DNA of 6,100 nucleotides from Pseudomonadota bacterium (GCA_018262135.1 JAGTSD010000120.1:1-6100); one strand, 5' to 3'; counted from the stretch's first letter, positions 1 through 6,100 are shown. The notes: a model not told the origin generated them from the sequence alone. Numbers and translations are program-made.

Positions 1-1
1 C

Positions 2-1957
2 CTGGGCGCGCACCCGCACGAGGCCGATGGCGTCGCCGGCGTGCTGTTCGCGGTCTGGGCGCCCAGCGCCGAACGGGTCAGCGTGGTCGGCAATTTCAAC
101 CGCTGGGATGGCCGGGTCCATTCGATGCGGGTGCGCGGCGGCAGCGGCGTCTGGGAACTGTTTATCCCCAATCTGTGCCCCGGCGATCTGTACAAGTTCG
201 AAATCCGCAACCGCAACAGCGGGGCGATCTTTCTGAAATCTGATCCCTACGGCCAGCAATTCGAAATGCGGCCGAGCACCGCCACCATCGTCCCCAAACC
301 CGATGCCTATGCCTGGCGCGATGGCCAGTGGCTGGACCAGCGCAAAGCATCCGACTGGCTGCACCGGCCGATGTCCATCTACGAAGTCCATCTCGGCTCG
401 TGGCGGCGCGGTCCCGAAGGGGAATTCCTGAATTACCGGGACGTGGCCAGCCAACTGGTGGACTACGTCAAGGAGATGGGCTTCAGCCACATCGAACTGC
501 TGCCGATCACCGAGCACCCCTTCGACGCCTCCTGGGGTTACCAAACCAGCGGTTACTACGCGCCGACCAGTCGCTTCGGCACCCCGGACGATTTTCGCTA
601 CTTCATTGATTACTGCCACCAGCACGGTATCGGCGTGATTCTCGACTGGGTGCCGGCGCACTTCCCCAAGGATGTTTCCGGCCTGGCCCGGTTCGACGGC
701 GAGGCACTGTACGAACATGCCGACCCCCGCATGGGCGAGCATCTCGACTGGGGCACGCTGATCTTCAACTATGGCCGCTATGAGGTGAAAAACTTCCTGC
801 TGTCCAGCGCCCTGTACTGGATCGAGGAGTTCCATCTCGACGGCCTGCGGGTGGACGCGGTCGCCTCGATGCTGTATCTGGACTACTCGCGCAAGGAAGG
901 CGAGTGGATTCCCAACAAGTACGGCGGGCGCGAGAACCTGGAAGCCATTGATTTCATGCGCGAACTCAATACGGTGGTGCATAGCGAGCATCCCGGTGCG
1001 ATGGTGATCGCCGAGGAATCCACCTCCTGGCCGCAGGTGACCCGCCCGACTTATCTGGGCGGCCTGGGCTTCAGCATGAAATGGAACATGGGCTGGATGA
1101 ACGATACCCTGCGCTACATGGCGCAGAACCCGATCCATCGCAAATACCACCACGACCTGCTGACCTTCAGCATGCTGTACTGTTTCACCGAGAATTTCAT
1201 GCTGCCGTTCTCGCACGACGAGGTGGTGCATGGCAAAGGCTCGATGACCAACAAGATGCCGGGCGACGAATGGCAGCGGTTCGCCAATCTGCGGCTGCTC
1301 TATCTGTACATGTTCACCCATCCCGGCAAGAAACTGCTGTTCATGGGCACCGAATTCGGGCAGGGCACCGAATGGAACAGCGCCACGACCCTGGACTGGT
1401 ACGTGCTCCAGTACGATTTTCATCAGGGGATGCAGCAACTGGTCAAGGATTTGAACCGGCTCTATCACGACAGCCCGGAACTGTACCATTACGAATTCGA
1501 GTGGCAGGGCTTTTCCTGGATCGATTGCCACGACGCCGATCAGTCCATCCTCAGCTACCTGCGCAAGAAGGACGACGACTTCCTGGCGGTGGTGGTCAAC
1601 TTCACCCCGGTGCCGCGCCACGGCTACCGGATCGGGGTACCCCGAGCGGGGCGCTATACGGAAGTCCTCAATTCGGATTCGCACTTTTATGGCGGCAGCG
1701 GAGTCGGCAATGGCGGGGTCGAACTGATCGCGGAAGAACAGCCCTGGATGGAACACCCCTACTCGATTGTCATTACCGTGCCGCCGCTGGGGGGGCTGGT
1801 GCTCAAACCGGAACCCCTGCCGGAACCGGTCGCTGCCGCTGAAGAGGAGCCGCTGGCCGCCGAAACCCCAGCAGCAGCGACGCCGGCGGCTGCAACTGCG
1901 GTCGCGGCCAAACCGGCGCCGGTGAAAAAGGAAGAGGAACTGGCTCAACCGGAATAA
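2..1957 (+). CDS. glgB: 1,4-alpha-glucan branching enzyme GlgB (5' partial)
   Basis: Glycogen branching enzyme: it cuts alpha-1,4 glucan chains and rejoins them through alpha-1,6 bonds, a cytoplasmic step of glycogen synthesis. The frame is already open at the window edge and begins with the conserved LGAHP segment, so the true start lies upstream. By comparison with E. coli GlgB (728 aa) roughly 120 N-terminal residues are missing, and the Met at 41 is internal. A CBM48-type N-terminal module (around [12 protein letters not shown]) is followed by the GH13 barrel. Catalytic motifs are intact: DWVPAHFP (from 644), [10 protein letters not shown] with the nucleophile Asp at 854-856, AEEST with the acid/base Glu at 1013-1015, and FSHDEVVHG with Asp at 1217-1219. 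Their spacing equals that of E. coli D405, E458 and D526. The C-terminal beta domain ends near LGGLVLKP. After it comes an extra tail of about 49 Ala/Pro/Glu-rich residues absent from E. coli GlgB. Other glg genes would be expected upstream. The family call is very secure. Confidence 0.97.
   Translation: MGAHPHEADGVAGVLFAVWAPSAERVSVVGNFNRWDGRVHSMRVRGGSGVWELFIPNLCPGDLYKFEIRNRNSGAIFLKSDPYGQQFEMRPSTATIVPKPDAYAWRDGQWLDQRKASDWLHRPMSIYEVHLGSWRRGPEGEFLNYRDVASQLVDYVKEMGFSHIELLPITEHPFDASWGYQTSGYYAPTSRFGTPDDFRYFIDYCHQHGIGVILDWVPAHFPKDVSGLARFDGEALYEHADPRMGEHLDWGTLIFNYGRYEVKNFLLSSALYWIEEFHLDGLRVDAVASMLYLDYSRKEGEWIPNKYGGRENLEAIDFMRELNTVVHSEHPGAMVIAEESTSWPQVTRPTYLGGLGFSMKWNMGWMNDTLRYMAQNPIHRKYHHDLLTFSMLYCFTENFMLPFSHDEVVHGKGSMTNKMPGDEWQRFANLRLLYLYMFTHPGKKLLFMGTEFGQGTEWNSATTLDWYVLQYDFHQGMQQLVKDLNRLYHDSPELYHYEFEWQGFSWIDCHDADQSILSYLRKKDDDFLAVVVNFTPVPRHGYRIGVPRAGRYTEVLNSDSHFYGGSGVGNGGVELIAEEQPWMEHPYSIVITVPPLGGLVLKPEPLPEPVAAAEEEPLAAETPAAATPAAATAVAAKPAPVKKEEELAQPE
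1808..1954 (+). other. Low-complexity Ala/Pro/Glu-rich C-terminal tail of GlgB
   Basis: About 49 codons beyond the usual GlgB C-terminus encode a tail rich in Ala, Pro and Glu. It contains short repeats such as [10 protein letters not shown] and ends in a charged KKEEEL stretch. It is predicted to be disordered, with no recognised domain. It looks like a lineage-specific extension, since the frame reaches a clean TAA without a frameshift. Its function is unknown; a linker or interaction role is only a guess. Confidence 0.7.
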
Positions 1958-1983
1958 GGGGGCTGGTCTGAGCTTGGTAATCC

Positions 1984-2015
1984 TCCGAGGTGCGGGTTTC
2001 AATCCGCACCTCGGA
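1984..2015. terminator. Convergent-gene hairpin, probable bidirectional terminator
   Basis: A perfect 12-bp inverted repeat (TCCGAGGTGCGG and CCGCACCTCGGA) surrounds an 8-nt loop, GTTTCAAT. It lies between the glgB stop at 1957 and the stop of the opposing CoA-transferase gene at 2021. The stem is GC-rich and the position is right for a terminator serving both convergent genes. The following T tract is weak on the plus strand (ATCGATTT) and absent on the minus strand. It may therefore act as a weak or Rho-assisted terminator, or as a stabiliser of mRNA 3' ends. Confidence 0.7.
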
Positions 2016-2020
2016 TCGAT

Positions 2021-4198
2021 TTAGACGTAACCGCCGGCGATCAACTCGGAAACGATGAGCTTCTGGATCATCTTGTCCTTCTGGCCAGTCGGCTGATCCA
2101 GCTTGAGGCGGGCCAGATAACGCAGGGCTCCGGCCGGCGGCGATCCCACCGTTATCGCCTTGACGATGGTCTTCATCAAATCGCCCTTGGTCGCCAACCG
2201 CGACTTGAGGCCCTTGAGCACCCGCCCCAGGATGATTTCCTCCTCGGTAAAGTCGGTCCCGAGCGGGAAATCCGGGCACAGCCCCATCTTTTTGAATTTG
2301 CCCAGCCGCGCCTGAATCCGTCCCGGCGTATTGTAGCGATGCCGCTCCGGGATCTCGTAATCCTGGGCAATCTTGCCGGATTGCTTGGCTTTTTCCAGCA
2401 GTTCCGGCTGAAAGCGCGAATCAGCGATATTCAGCAAGGCGGTGATGACCTCCCGGTCGGAACGGCCGCGCAGCTCGGCGATGCCGTATTCGGTCACCAC
2501 GATATCGCGCAAATGGCGCGGGATGGTGGTATGACCGTAGTTCCAGACGATGTTCGAACTTACGTTCAATCCACTCTCGCGGGTGCTGCGCAACATCAGG
2601 ATGGAGCGGGCGTCCGGCATCTCGTGGGCCATCGCCACGAAGTTGTACTGACCGCCCACGCCGCTGATGACCTGGCCGTTCTCGAGACCGTCGGATACCG
2701 CCGCGCCCAGCAGCGTCACCATGATAGTGGTGTTGATGAAGCGGGCGTCCCGCCGCTGCAGCATGGCCAGTTCCTCGTGGCCGTACAACTGGTTGGTGCG
2801 CTTCACCGCAGTCATACAGATTTGCCGGCCGTTGGCCTCGGGCAGGGAGCGCAGCGCCTCGTAGAAACTGTTCGGCCCCATGAAGAAACCGCCGTGCATC
2901 ACGATGCCGCCCTTGAGGCGGTCGCCGAGCCCATGCCCGACTACTGCCGCCCAGGTTTCCGGCTGGTTCAGATCGGCGGGAACCCGCGTGGTGCCACCGA
3001 TGAACAAATCACCGTCCGCGATGCAGACCCGGTCACTGAAAATCCCGAACCGGCGCAGAAATTCGACCTCTTTTTCGCCCAGGCGAGCGGGAATCACCCC
3101 CCGCTCCAGCAACGTCCGCAGGGTACGCTCGTCCACCGCCTCGGCGATCGCCCCTTCATTGAGCAGGCGTTGCAATGGAATGCTGTCGTAGACCCGACGT
3201 TTCAGGATGCCGTCCTGGTAAAGATACAGGAAGCCATTGACGAACATCTCGCTGGAGCCATACAGCCCCTGTTCGAACGGCCCGACGCCGCCGACCCGTC
3301 CGACCAGGTCGCCGTAATGCTCCAGAATCCGCATCTCGGCCAGCATCTGCTGGTAGAGGGGGTTCTGCCGGTGCCGCAATTGACAGAAATAAACGATAGC
3401 GTCGCTCAGGCAACCGATGCCGATCTGCAGGGTGCCGCCGTCGCGGATCAGGGTGCTGGCTTGCAGGCCGAGCATATAGTCCGCGTTATCCACCGACATG
3501 TTGGGCGCCCCGAATTGCTGGAAGTCGTAGCGGGGATGATCGAGCACCAGGTCGAAAACCTCCGGCCGGACCATGGCGTCGTTGTACATAAAGGGCATCT
3601 CGCGATTGACCTGGGCGACCAGGATAAGCTGCTGGCCTCGGCGGCGCACGGCCTCGATCATCGGAAAAAAATCCAGGGTAATTTCCGGATTGCTGCCCAG
3701 ACTCAACCAGCCTTCGCCATCCACTTCGCGCTTGGCGACCTGCTGCGCCCATACGTTGACGCCGTTGTCGAGCGCATCCCGGACAACATGGGTATAGTTG
3801 CTGCTGATGTAGTTCTGCTGCTGCATCGGCACATTCAGGTAGCCGCCGGGCTTCAAAAAGAATTCGGCAATCTCGATGTTGGGCGGCACCTGACCCTTGC
3901 GTAAATCCAACGCGTACTCCAGATTGGGGTAATTACCGAACACCCGTTCGATGAAGGGTTCCAGAAACCGCTGTTCCAGATCGCTGGACCCCTTGGGCGT
4001 TTCAAGGGTGATCGCGGTGAGGATCTTTAACCGCAGGTCCGGATTCGTCTTCACCCGCCGGTAGAGGGCGTTCACCAGTGGATTGGGCTTGCCGATCCCC
4101 AAGGGGATACCGAGCACGATTCGCTGGCCTACCCGGGCGATGATCTCATCGACGCAGCGCTCGACATCCTCAAAATAAGACGGGCTTGGTTGTGGCAT
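2021..4198 (-). CDS. Acetyl-CoA hydrolase/CoA-transferase family protein, long form (725 aa)
   Basis: Member of the acetyl-CoA hydrolase/transferase family (class I CoA-transferase fold; relatives include Ach1, Cat1/AarC and 4-hydroxybutyrate CoA-transferase). These enzymes hydrolyse an acyl-CoA or move CoA between carboxylic acids through a glutamyl-CoA intermediate in the cytoplasm. Visible motifs in order are GGTLQIGIG (residues 254-262), SSEMF with the candidate catalytic Glu317 (codon at 3248-3250), and SGVGGQYNF (512-520), matching the family GxGGxxDF glycine loop. The block from 548 to 590, with VVTEYGIAELRG, is typical of the C-terminal domain. No signal peptide or membrane segment is visible. 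The protein is much longer than classical members (about 430-550 aa): there is an apparent insertion of roughly 100 residues between Glu317 and the glycine loop, and an extra C-terminal stretch after about residue 610. The ATG at 4198 has a GGGAGAG site 8 nt upstream and an extended -10 promoter, so the start is well supported. The gene appears monocistronic. The exact acyl substrate cannot be told, and transferase activity is as likely as hydrolase. Confidence 0.9.
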   Translation of the reverse strand: MPQPSPSYFEDVERCVDEIIARVGQRIVLGIPLGIGKPNPLVNALYRRVKTNPDLRLKILTAITLETPKGSSDLEQRFLEPFIERVFGNYPNLEYALDLRKGQVPPNIEIAEFFLKPGGYLNVPMQQQNYISSNYTHVVRDALDNGVNVWAQQVAKREVDGEGWLSLGSNPEITLDFFPMIEAVRRRGQQLILVAQVNREMPFMYNDAMVRPEVFDLVLDHPRYDFQQFGAPNMSVDNADYMLGLQASTLIRDGGTLQIGIGCLSDAIVYFCQLRHRQNPLYQQMLAEMRILEHYGDLVGRVGGVGPFEQGLYGSSEMFVNGFLYLYQDGILKRRVYDSIPLQRLLNEGAIAEAVDERTLRTLLERGVIPARLGEKEVEFLRRFGIFSDRVCIADGDLFIGGTTRVPADLNQPETWAAVVGHGLGDRLKGGIVMHGGFFMGPNSFYEALRSLPEANGRQICMTAVKRTNQLYGHEELAMLQRRDARFINTTIMVTLLGAAVSDGLENGQVISGVGGQYNFVAMAHEMPDARSILMLRSTRESGLNVSSNIVWNYGHTTIPRHLRDIVVTEYGIAELRGRSDREVITALLNIADSRFQPELLEKAKQSGKIAQDYEIPERHRYNTPGRIQARLGKFKKMGLCPDFPLGTDFTEEEIILGRVLKGLKSRLATKGDLMKTIVKAITVGSPPAGALRYLARLKLDQPTGQKDKMIQKLIVSELIAGGYV

Positions 4199-4206
4199 GA
4201 TCCGAT

Positions 4207-4213
4207 CTCTCCC
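4207..4213 (-). promoter_or_regulatory. Shine-Dalgarno site of the CoA-transferase gene
   Basis: On the minus strand GGGAGAG lies 8 nt before the ATG at 4198, a normal spacing that supports this start codon. An 8-bp palindrome, CCGGCCGG (4212-4219), touches its upstream edge. Confidence 0.7.
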
Positions 4214-4236
4214 GGCCGGTTGATTGATAGTGCGGA

Positions 4237-4245
4237 ATTATAGCA
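4237..4245 (-). promoter_or_regulatory. Extended -10 promoter of the CoA-transferase gene
   Basis: The minus strand reads TGCTATAAT, a full consensus sigma-70 -10 hexamer with the TGn extension. No good -35 hexamer is present 16-18 bp upstream, as is common for extended -10 promoters. Transcription would begin near 4230, giving a 5' leader of about 30 nt that contains the Shine-Dalgarno site. The promoter is flanked by the 5-bp arms GATAG (4226-4230) and CTATC (4247-4251), which could be an operator half-site pair but are short enough to occur by chance. Confidence 0.65.
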
Positions 4246-4264
4246 GCTATCCCGACCCTGGCCC

Positions 4265-4294
4265 GTGACGCAACGCCGGTCAAGCGATTACACT
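4265..4294 (+). promoter_or_regulatory. Weak candidate sigma-70 promoter for the SnoaL-like/yheT pair
   Basis: GTGACG (4265-4270) and TACACT (4289-4294) are separated by 18 bp, each matching the consensus at four of six positions. The placement is right for the gene starting at 4351, and the leader would be about 50 nt. The match is modest and could be chance. This promoter and the opposing one at 4237-4245 lie back to back in the divergent spacer. Confidence 0.3.
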
Positions 4295-4336
4295 ACAGGC
4301 TGTTTTGATCGCCGCGTCACGCGGAACCTTACGCCG

Positions 4337-4344
4337 AAGGAGGA
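4337..4344 (+). promoter_or_regulatory. Strong Shine-Dalgarno site of the SnoaL-like gene
   Basis: AAGGAGGA is nearly a perfect complement of the 16S rRNA 3' end and lies 6 nt before the ATG at 4351. This decides the start: the in-frame TTG at 4345 would directly abut the site and is not a plausible initiator. Confidence 0.85.
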
Positions 4345-4350
4345 TTGCCG

Positions 4351-4803
4351 ATGTCAGACAACAACCCGCTGGAAACCAACAAGGCCCTGGTCCAGCGCAA
4401 TTTCGAGGTCATCTGGAGTCAGTGCAATCTGGACGTCGCGGATGAAATCCTCGCACCCGAGTACGTCGGCCATATCGCCGCCCTGCCGGATGTGGTGCGC
4501 GGCATCGAGGCATTCAAGCAAGTCATCATGCTCTTTCATTTGTCCGCTCCCGATATCCGCTTTGAAATTCAGGATCAACTCGCCGAAGGCAACAAGGTCG
4601 CTACGCGCTGGGTCGGCCGCGGCACCCACAAGGGCGAATTCATGGGCATCGCGCCCAGCGGCCAGCGGCTCTCAGTGACGGGCATGAGCTTCCATCGCAT
4701 CGAAAACGGCCGCATTCAGGAATCCTGGGACGACTGGGATGCTCTCAGCATGTTGCAAAGCATGACCGAGGATGTCTTTCAGCCGCTGTCCATGCGGATG
4801 TGA
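4351..4803 (+). CDS. SnoaL-like (NTF2-fold) polyketide cyclase/ester cyclase family protein
   Basis: A 150-residue protein of the SnoaL-like ester cyclase group, with the NTF2-like alpha+beta cone fold. An N-terminal helix (NKALVQRNFEVIW, residues 10-22) is followed by the DEILAPEYVGH segment (31-41). The sheet then carries KVATRWVGRGTHKGEFMGI (82-100) and the typical ending RIENGRIQESWDDWD (116-130). The family name comes from SnoaL, which closes an aldol ring in nogalamycin synthesis, but most bacterial homologues outside polyketide clusters have no known substrate. His41 and the Asp cluster at 127-130 are the likely pocket residues by analogy. No signal peptide or membrane segment is seen, so it should be a soluble cytoplasmic protein. 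Length is normal for the family. It starts 152 bp from the divergent CoA-transferase gene and is followed after 27 nt by the YheT-type hydrolase, probably in one operon. No polyketide synthase genes are nearby, so a role in polyketide synthesis should not be assumed. Confidence 0.85.
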   Translation: MSDNNPLETNKALVQRNFEVIWSQCNLDVADEILAPEYVGHIAALPDVVRGIEAFKQVIMLFHLSAPDIRFEIQDQLAEGNKVATRWVGRGTHKGEFMGIAPSGQRLSVTGMSFHRIENGRIQESWDDWDALSMLQSMTEDVFQPLSMRM

Positions 4804-4830
4804 GCGGCCCGGAGCCCGACCCACATCCGT

Positions 4831-5793
4831 ATGAGCCCTGCTTCCGCGTTTCGCCCGGCCTGGTGGCTGCCCGGCCCACACGCCCAGACGCTGTGGCCGG
4901 TGCTGTTCCGGCGGCGCCCGCGCTTGTCGCTGCGTCGGGAGCGGCTGGAACTGCCCGATGGCGATTTTCTGGATCTGGACTGGACCCCCGGCGAGCACGG
5001 CCCCATCGTCCTCGTCCTGCACGGTCTGGAAGGTTCCAGCGATTCCCACTATGCGCGCGGCCTGCTGGCGGCCTTGGTCCGCCATGGCTGGCGCGGCGTG
5101 GTGATGCACTTTCGCGGGTGTGGCGGTCAGCCCAACCGGCTGGCGCGGCGTTATTGCGCGGCCGATACCGCCGACATGGCTTACGTGGCGAACTGGCTGC
5201 GGCGGCGGGAACCGGATGCGCCCCTGGCGGCGGTCGGCTATTCGCTGGGCGGCAACGCGCTGCTCAAGTGGCTGGGAGAAGGGGGCGCCGATCTTCCCTT
5301 GCGCGCCGCCGTCGCAGTCTCCATTCCGTTCCTGCTCGACGACACCGCACGGCGGTTGCAACAGGGCCTTTCACGGCTTTATCAGCTTCATCTGCTGCGG
5401 GCACTGAAGCGCGGTTATCGCGCCAAGTTCCGCCACCGCTCCGATGGTCCGATCCCACTGGCCGAACTGGCGACGATCCGGGATTTTTACGGCTTCGATG
5501 ATCGGATCACCGCGCCCCTGCACGGCTACGCCGGGGTCCACGACTACTATGCCCGCGCCAGTTGCCGTCCCGACCTGCGGCGGATTCGAACCCCAACCCT
5601 GATCCTGCACGCCCTGGACGATCCGTTCATGTGGCCGGAGACGGCGCCGGCCGCGAGCGAACTGTCACCCAGCGTCCGGCTGGAACTCAGCCCCGGCGGC
5701 GGCCACGTCGGGTTCGTCGCCGGGCCGTGGCCATGGCGGGCCGATTACTGGCTGGAACGGCGCATCCCCGCGTTTCTGACGCAACACTGGTAG
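4831..5793 (+). CDS. yheT: YheT-family alpha/beta-fold hydrolase
   Basis: A 320-residue hydrolase of the AB-hydrolase-4 (YheT/UPF0017) family that aligns with E. coli YheT along nearly its whole length. Shared signatures are LPDGDFLDLDW (41-51), HGLEGSS (64-70, oxyanion region), VVMHFRGCGGQPNR (90-103) and GYSLGGN (136-142) with nucleophile Ser138. HALDDPFMWP (260-269) holds the acid Asp263 or Asp264, and GGGHVGF (289-295) holds His292. The catalytic triad therefore looks complete. Bacterial YheT is a predicted carboxylesterase or lipase-like enzyme without a settled substrate. No signal peptide is evident; the Trp/Pro-rich N-terminus (FRPAWWLPGPHAQTLWP) corresponds to the family's usual N-terminal segment. 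The ATG at 4831 is the only start codon between the preceding in-frame TGA (4801-4803) and the conserved region. Its ribosome site is poor (GGAG about 17 nt upstream), which suggests translational coupling to the SnoaL-like gene. Confidence 0.93.
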   Translation: MSPASAFRPAWWLPGPHAQTLWPVLFRRRPRLSLRRERLELPDGDFLDLDWTPGEHGPIVLVLHGLEGSSDSHYARGLLAALVRHGWRGVVMHFRGCGGQPNRLARRYCAADTADMAYVANWLRRREPDAPLAAVGYSLGGNALLKWLGEGGADLPLRAAVAVSIPFLLDDTARRLQQGLSRLYQLHLLRALKRGYRAKFRHRSDGPIPLAELATIRDFYGFDDRITAPLHGYAGVHDYYARASCRPDLRRIRTPTLILHALDDPFMWPETAPAASELSPSVRLELSPGGGHVGFVAGPWPWRADYWLERRIPAFLTQHW

Positions 5794-5804
5794 CGCGCCA
5801 GACT

Positions 5805-6062
5805 TCAGATCGCGGCCACCACCTTGTCGCGTACAAAGTCGTAAACTCTGCCCACGGTTTCGAAGGTCTCGGCGCTGATTTCGTCGTCAGCGATCTGAAT
5901 CCCGAACTGCTGCTCCAGCGCGTGGATCAGCGTGACGACCGCCATCGAGTCGAATTCCGGGATGCTCCCCAGCAACGGCGTCTCCGGACCGAATGCCCGC
6001 GTTCGGTCGCCCAACTGCAGGATCTCGCCGATCAACAGCTTCACCTCATCGAACTCCACCAT
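5805..6062 (-). CDS. Acyl carrier protein
   Basis: A small acidic carrier protein of 85 residues (88 if the ATG at 6071 is used). Acyl carrier proteins hold acyl chains on a 4'-phosphopantetheine arm; the attachment Ser is in PEFDSMAVV (codon 5946-5948, residue 39 from the chosen start). The rest fits the four-helix ACP fold: an N-terminal helix around VKLLIGEILQL, TPLLGSIPEF before the Ser, the recognition helix SMAVVTLIHALEQQFG, then DDEISAETFETVG. DSMAVV replaces the DSLDTVE-type motif of fatty-acid ACPs, so this is probably a dedicated ACP rather than AcpP. From memory it resembles ACPs found beside exosortase/PEP-CTERM exopolysaccharide genes; that link is an inference. I chose the ATG at 6062 because a G6 run lies 9 nt upstream, while that run directly abuts the ATG at 6071. 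The frame stays open to the window edge, but with no further start codon in view. It is probably the last gene of a minus-strand operon and converges on yheT. Confidence 0.88.
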   Translation of the reverse strand: MVEFDEVKLLIGEILQLGDRTRAFGPETPLLGSIPEFDSMAVVTLIHALEQQFGIQIADDEISAETFETVGRVYDFVRDKVVAAI

Positions 6063-6100
6063 CCAGACCATCCCCCCGAGTGAGCAACCAGGTAAATCGC

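Larger units (their letters stand above)
4199..4350. other. Divergent intergenic region between the CoA-transferase and SnoaL-like genes
   Basis: This spacer of about 150 bp is the only sizeable non-coding stretch in the window and is locally AT-richer around 4220-4250. It holds the extended -10 promoter and ribosome site for the minus-strand gene, and a weak promoter and strong ribosome site for the plus-strand gene. A small perfect hairpin, CCGCG-TCA-CGCGG (4312-4324), lies in the predicted leader of the SnoaL-like mRNA. No riboswitch or small RNA gene is recognised. Confidence 0.75.

Noticed and set aside
1789..1795. Run of seven G bases in glgB as a possible phase-variation or frameshift site
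   Set aside because: The frame stays intact through conserved LGGLVLKP residues, and a single G7 run in GC-rich DNA is not evidence of phase variation.
1081..1842. A 253-codon open frame within glgB in another frame
   Set aside because: It lies inside the conserved GlgB catalytic region and its translation is Arg/Gln/Gly-rich, as expected of an out-of-frame shadow.
2339..3904. A 521-codon open frame on the plus strand opposite the CoA-transferase gene
   Set aside because: It is fully antisense to a gene with clear family motifs, and its product shows no recognisable domain. It has no convincing ribosome site. Long antisense frames are common in GC-rich coding DNA.
4345..4350. TTG at 4345 as the start of the SnoaL-like gene
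   Set aside because: It directly follows the AAGGAGGA ribosome site with no spacing, whereas the ATG at 4351 is ideally spaced.
4672..5361. A 229-codon minus-strand frame across the SnoaL-like/yheT junction
   Set aside because: It is antisense to both well-supported genes, and its product shows no motif.
4351..5793. Polyketide biosynthesis cluster based on the SnoaL-like gene and the nearby ACP
   Set aside because: No ketosynthase, acyltransferase or other polyketide enzyme is present. The ACP is on the opposite strand, and SnoaL-like proteins are widespread outside such clusters.
5562..6083. A 173-codon plus-strand frame spanning the end of yheT and the antisense of the ACP gene
   Set aside because: It overlaps two confident genes, and its translation has low complexity and no family features.

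Overview
The window (6,100 bases, GC-rich) reads as ordinary chromosome from a proteobacterium. GlgB and the YheT-type hydrolase both follow their E. coli counterparts closely along most of their length, which suggests Gammaproteobacteria. A glycogen-accumulating lineage such as Competibacteraceae would fit, but that is a guess from the gene set and base composition. No insertion sequence, tRNA, rRNA, CRISPR array or phage gene is visible.

Layout: (1) 2-1957, plus strand: glycogen branching enzyme GlgB, cut at its N-terminus by the window edge and carrying an unusual Ala/Pro/Glu-rich C-terminal tail. (2) 1984-2015: a perfect 12-bp hairpin between two convergent genes. (3) 2021-4198, minus strand: a long (725 aa) acetyl-CoA hydrolase/CoA-transferase family protein. 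It is preceded by a consensus extended -10 promoter (TGCTATAAT) and a good Shine-Dalgarno site. (4) 4199-4350: a divergent intergenic region. (5) 4351-4803, plus: a SnoaL-like/NTF2-fold small protein with a very strong Shine-Dalgarno site. (6) 4831-5793, plus: a YheT-family alpha/beta hydrolase, 27 nt behind the previous gene and probably in the same operon. (7) 5805-6062 (or 6071), minus: an acyl carrier protein ending 11 nt from the yheT stop. It is probably the last gene of a minus-strand operon lying mostly to the right of the window.

Functionally this is a patchwork of carbon-storage metabolism (GlgB), CoA-thioester metabolism (the CoA-transferase), two small enzymes of uncertain substrate, and the edge of an acyl-carrier-dependent pathway. 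The ACP resembles those beside exosortase/PEP-CTERM exopolysaccharide loci, so the most interesting biology may lie just past the right edge. I see no convincing evidence for a novel system inside the window. The oddities worth checking are the roughly 100-residue insertion in the CoA-transferase, the GlgB tail, the in-frame SnoaL/yheT arrangement and the ACP context.
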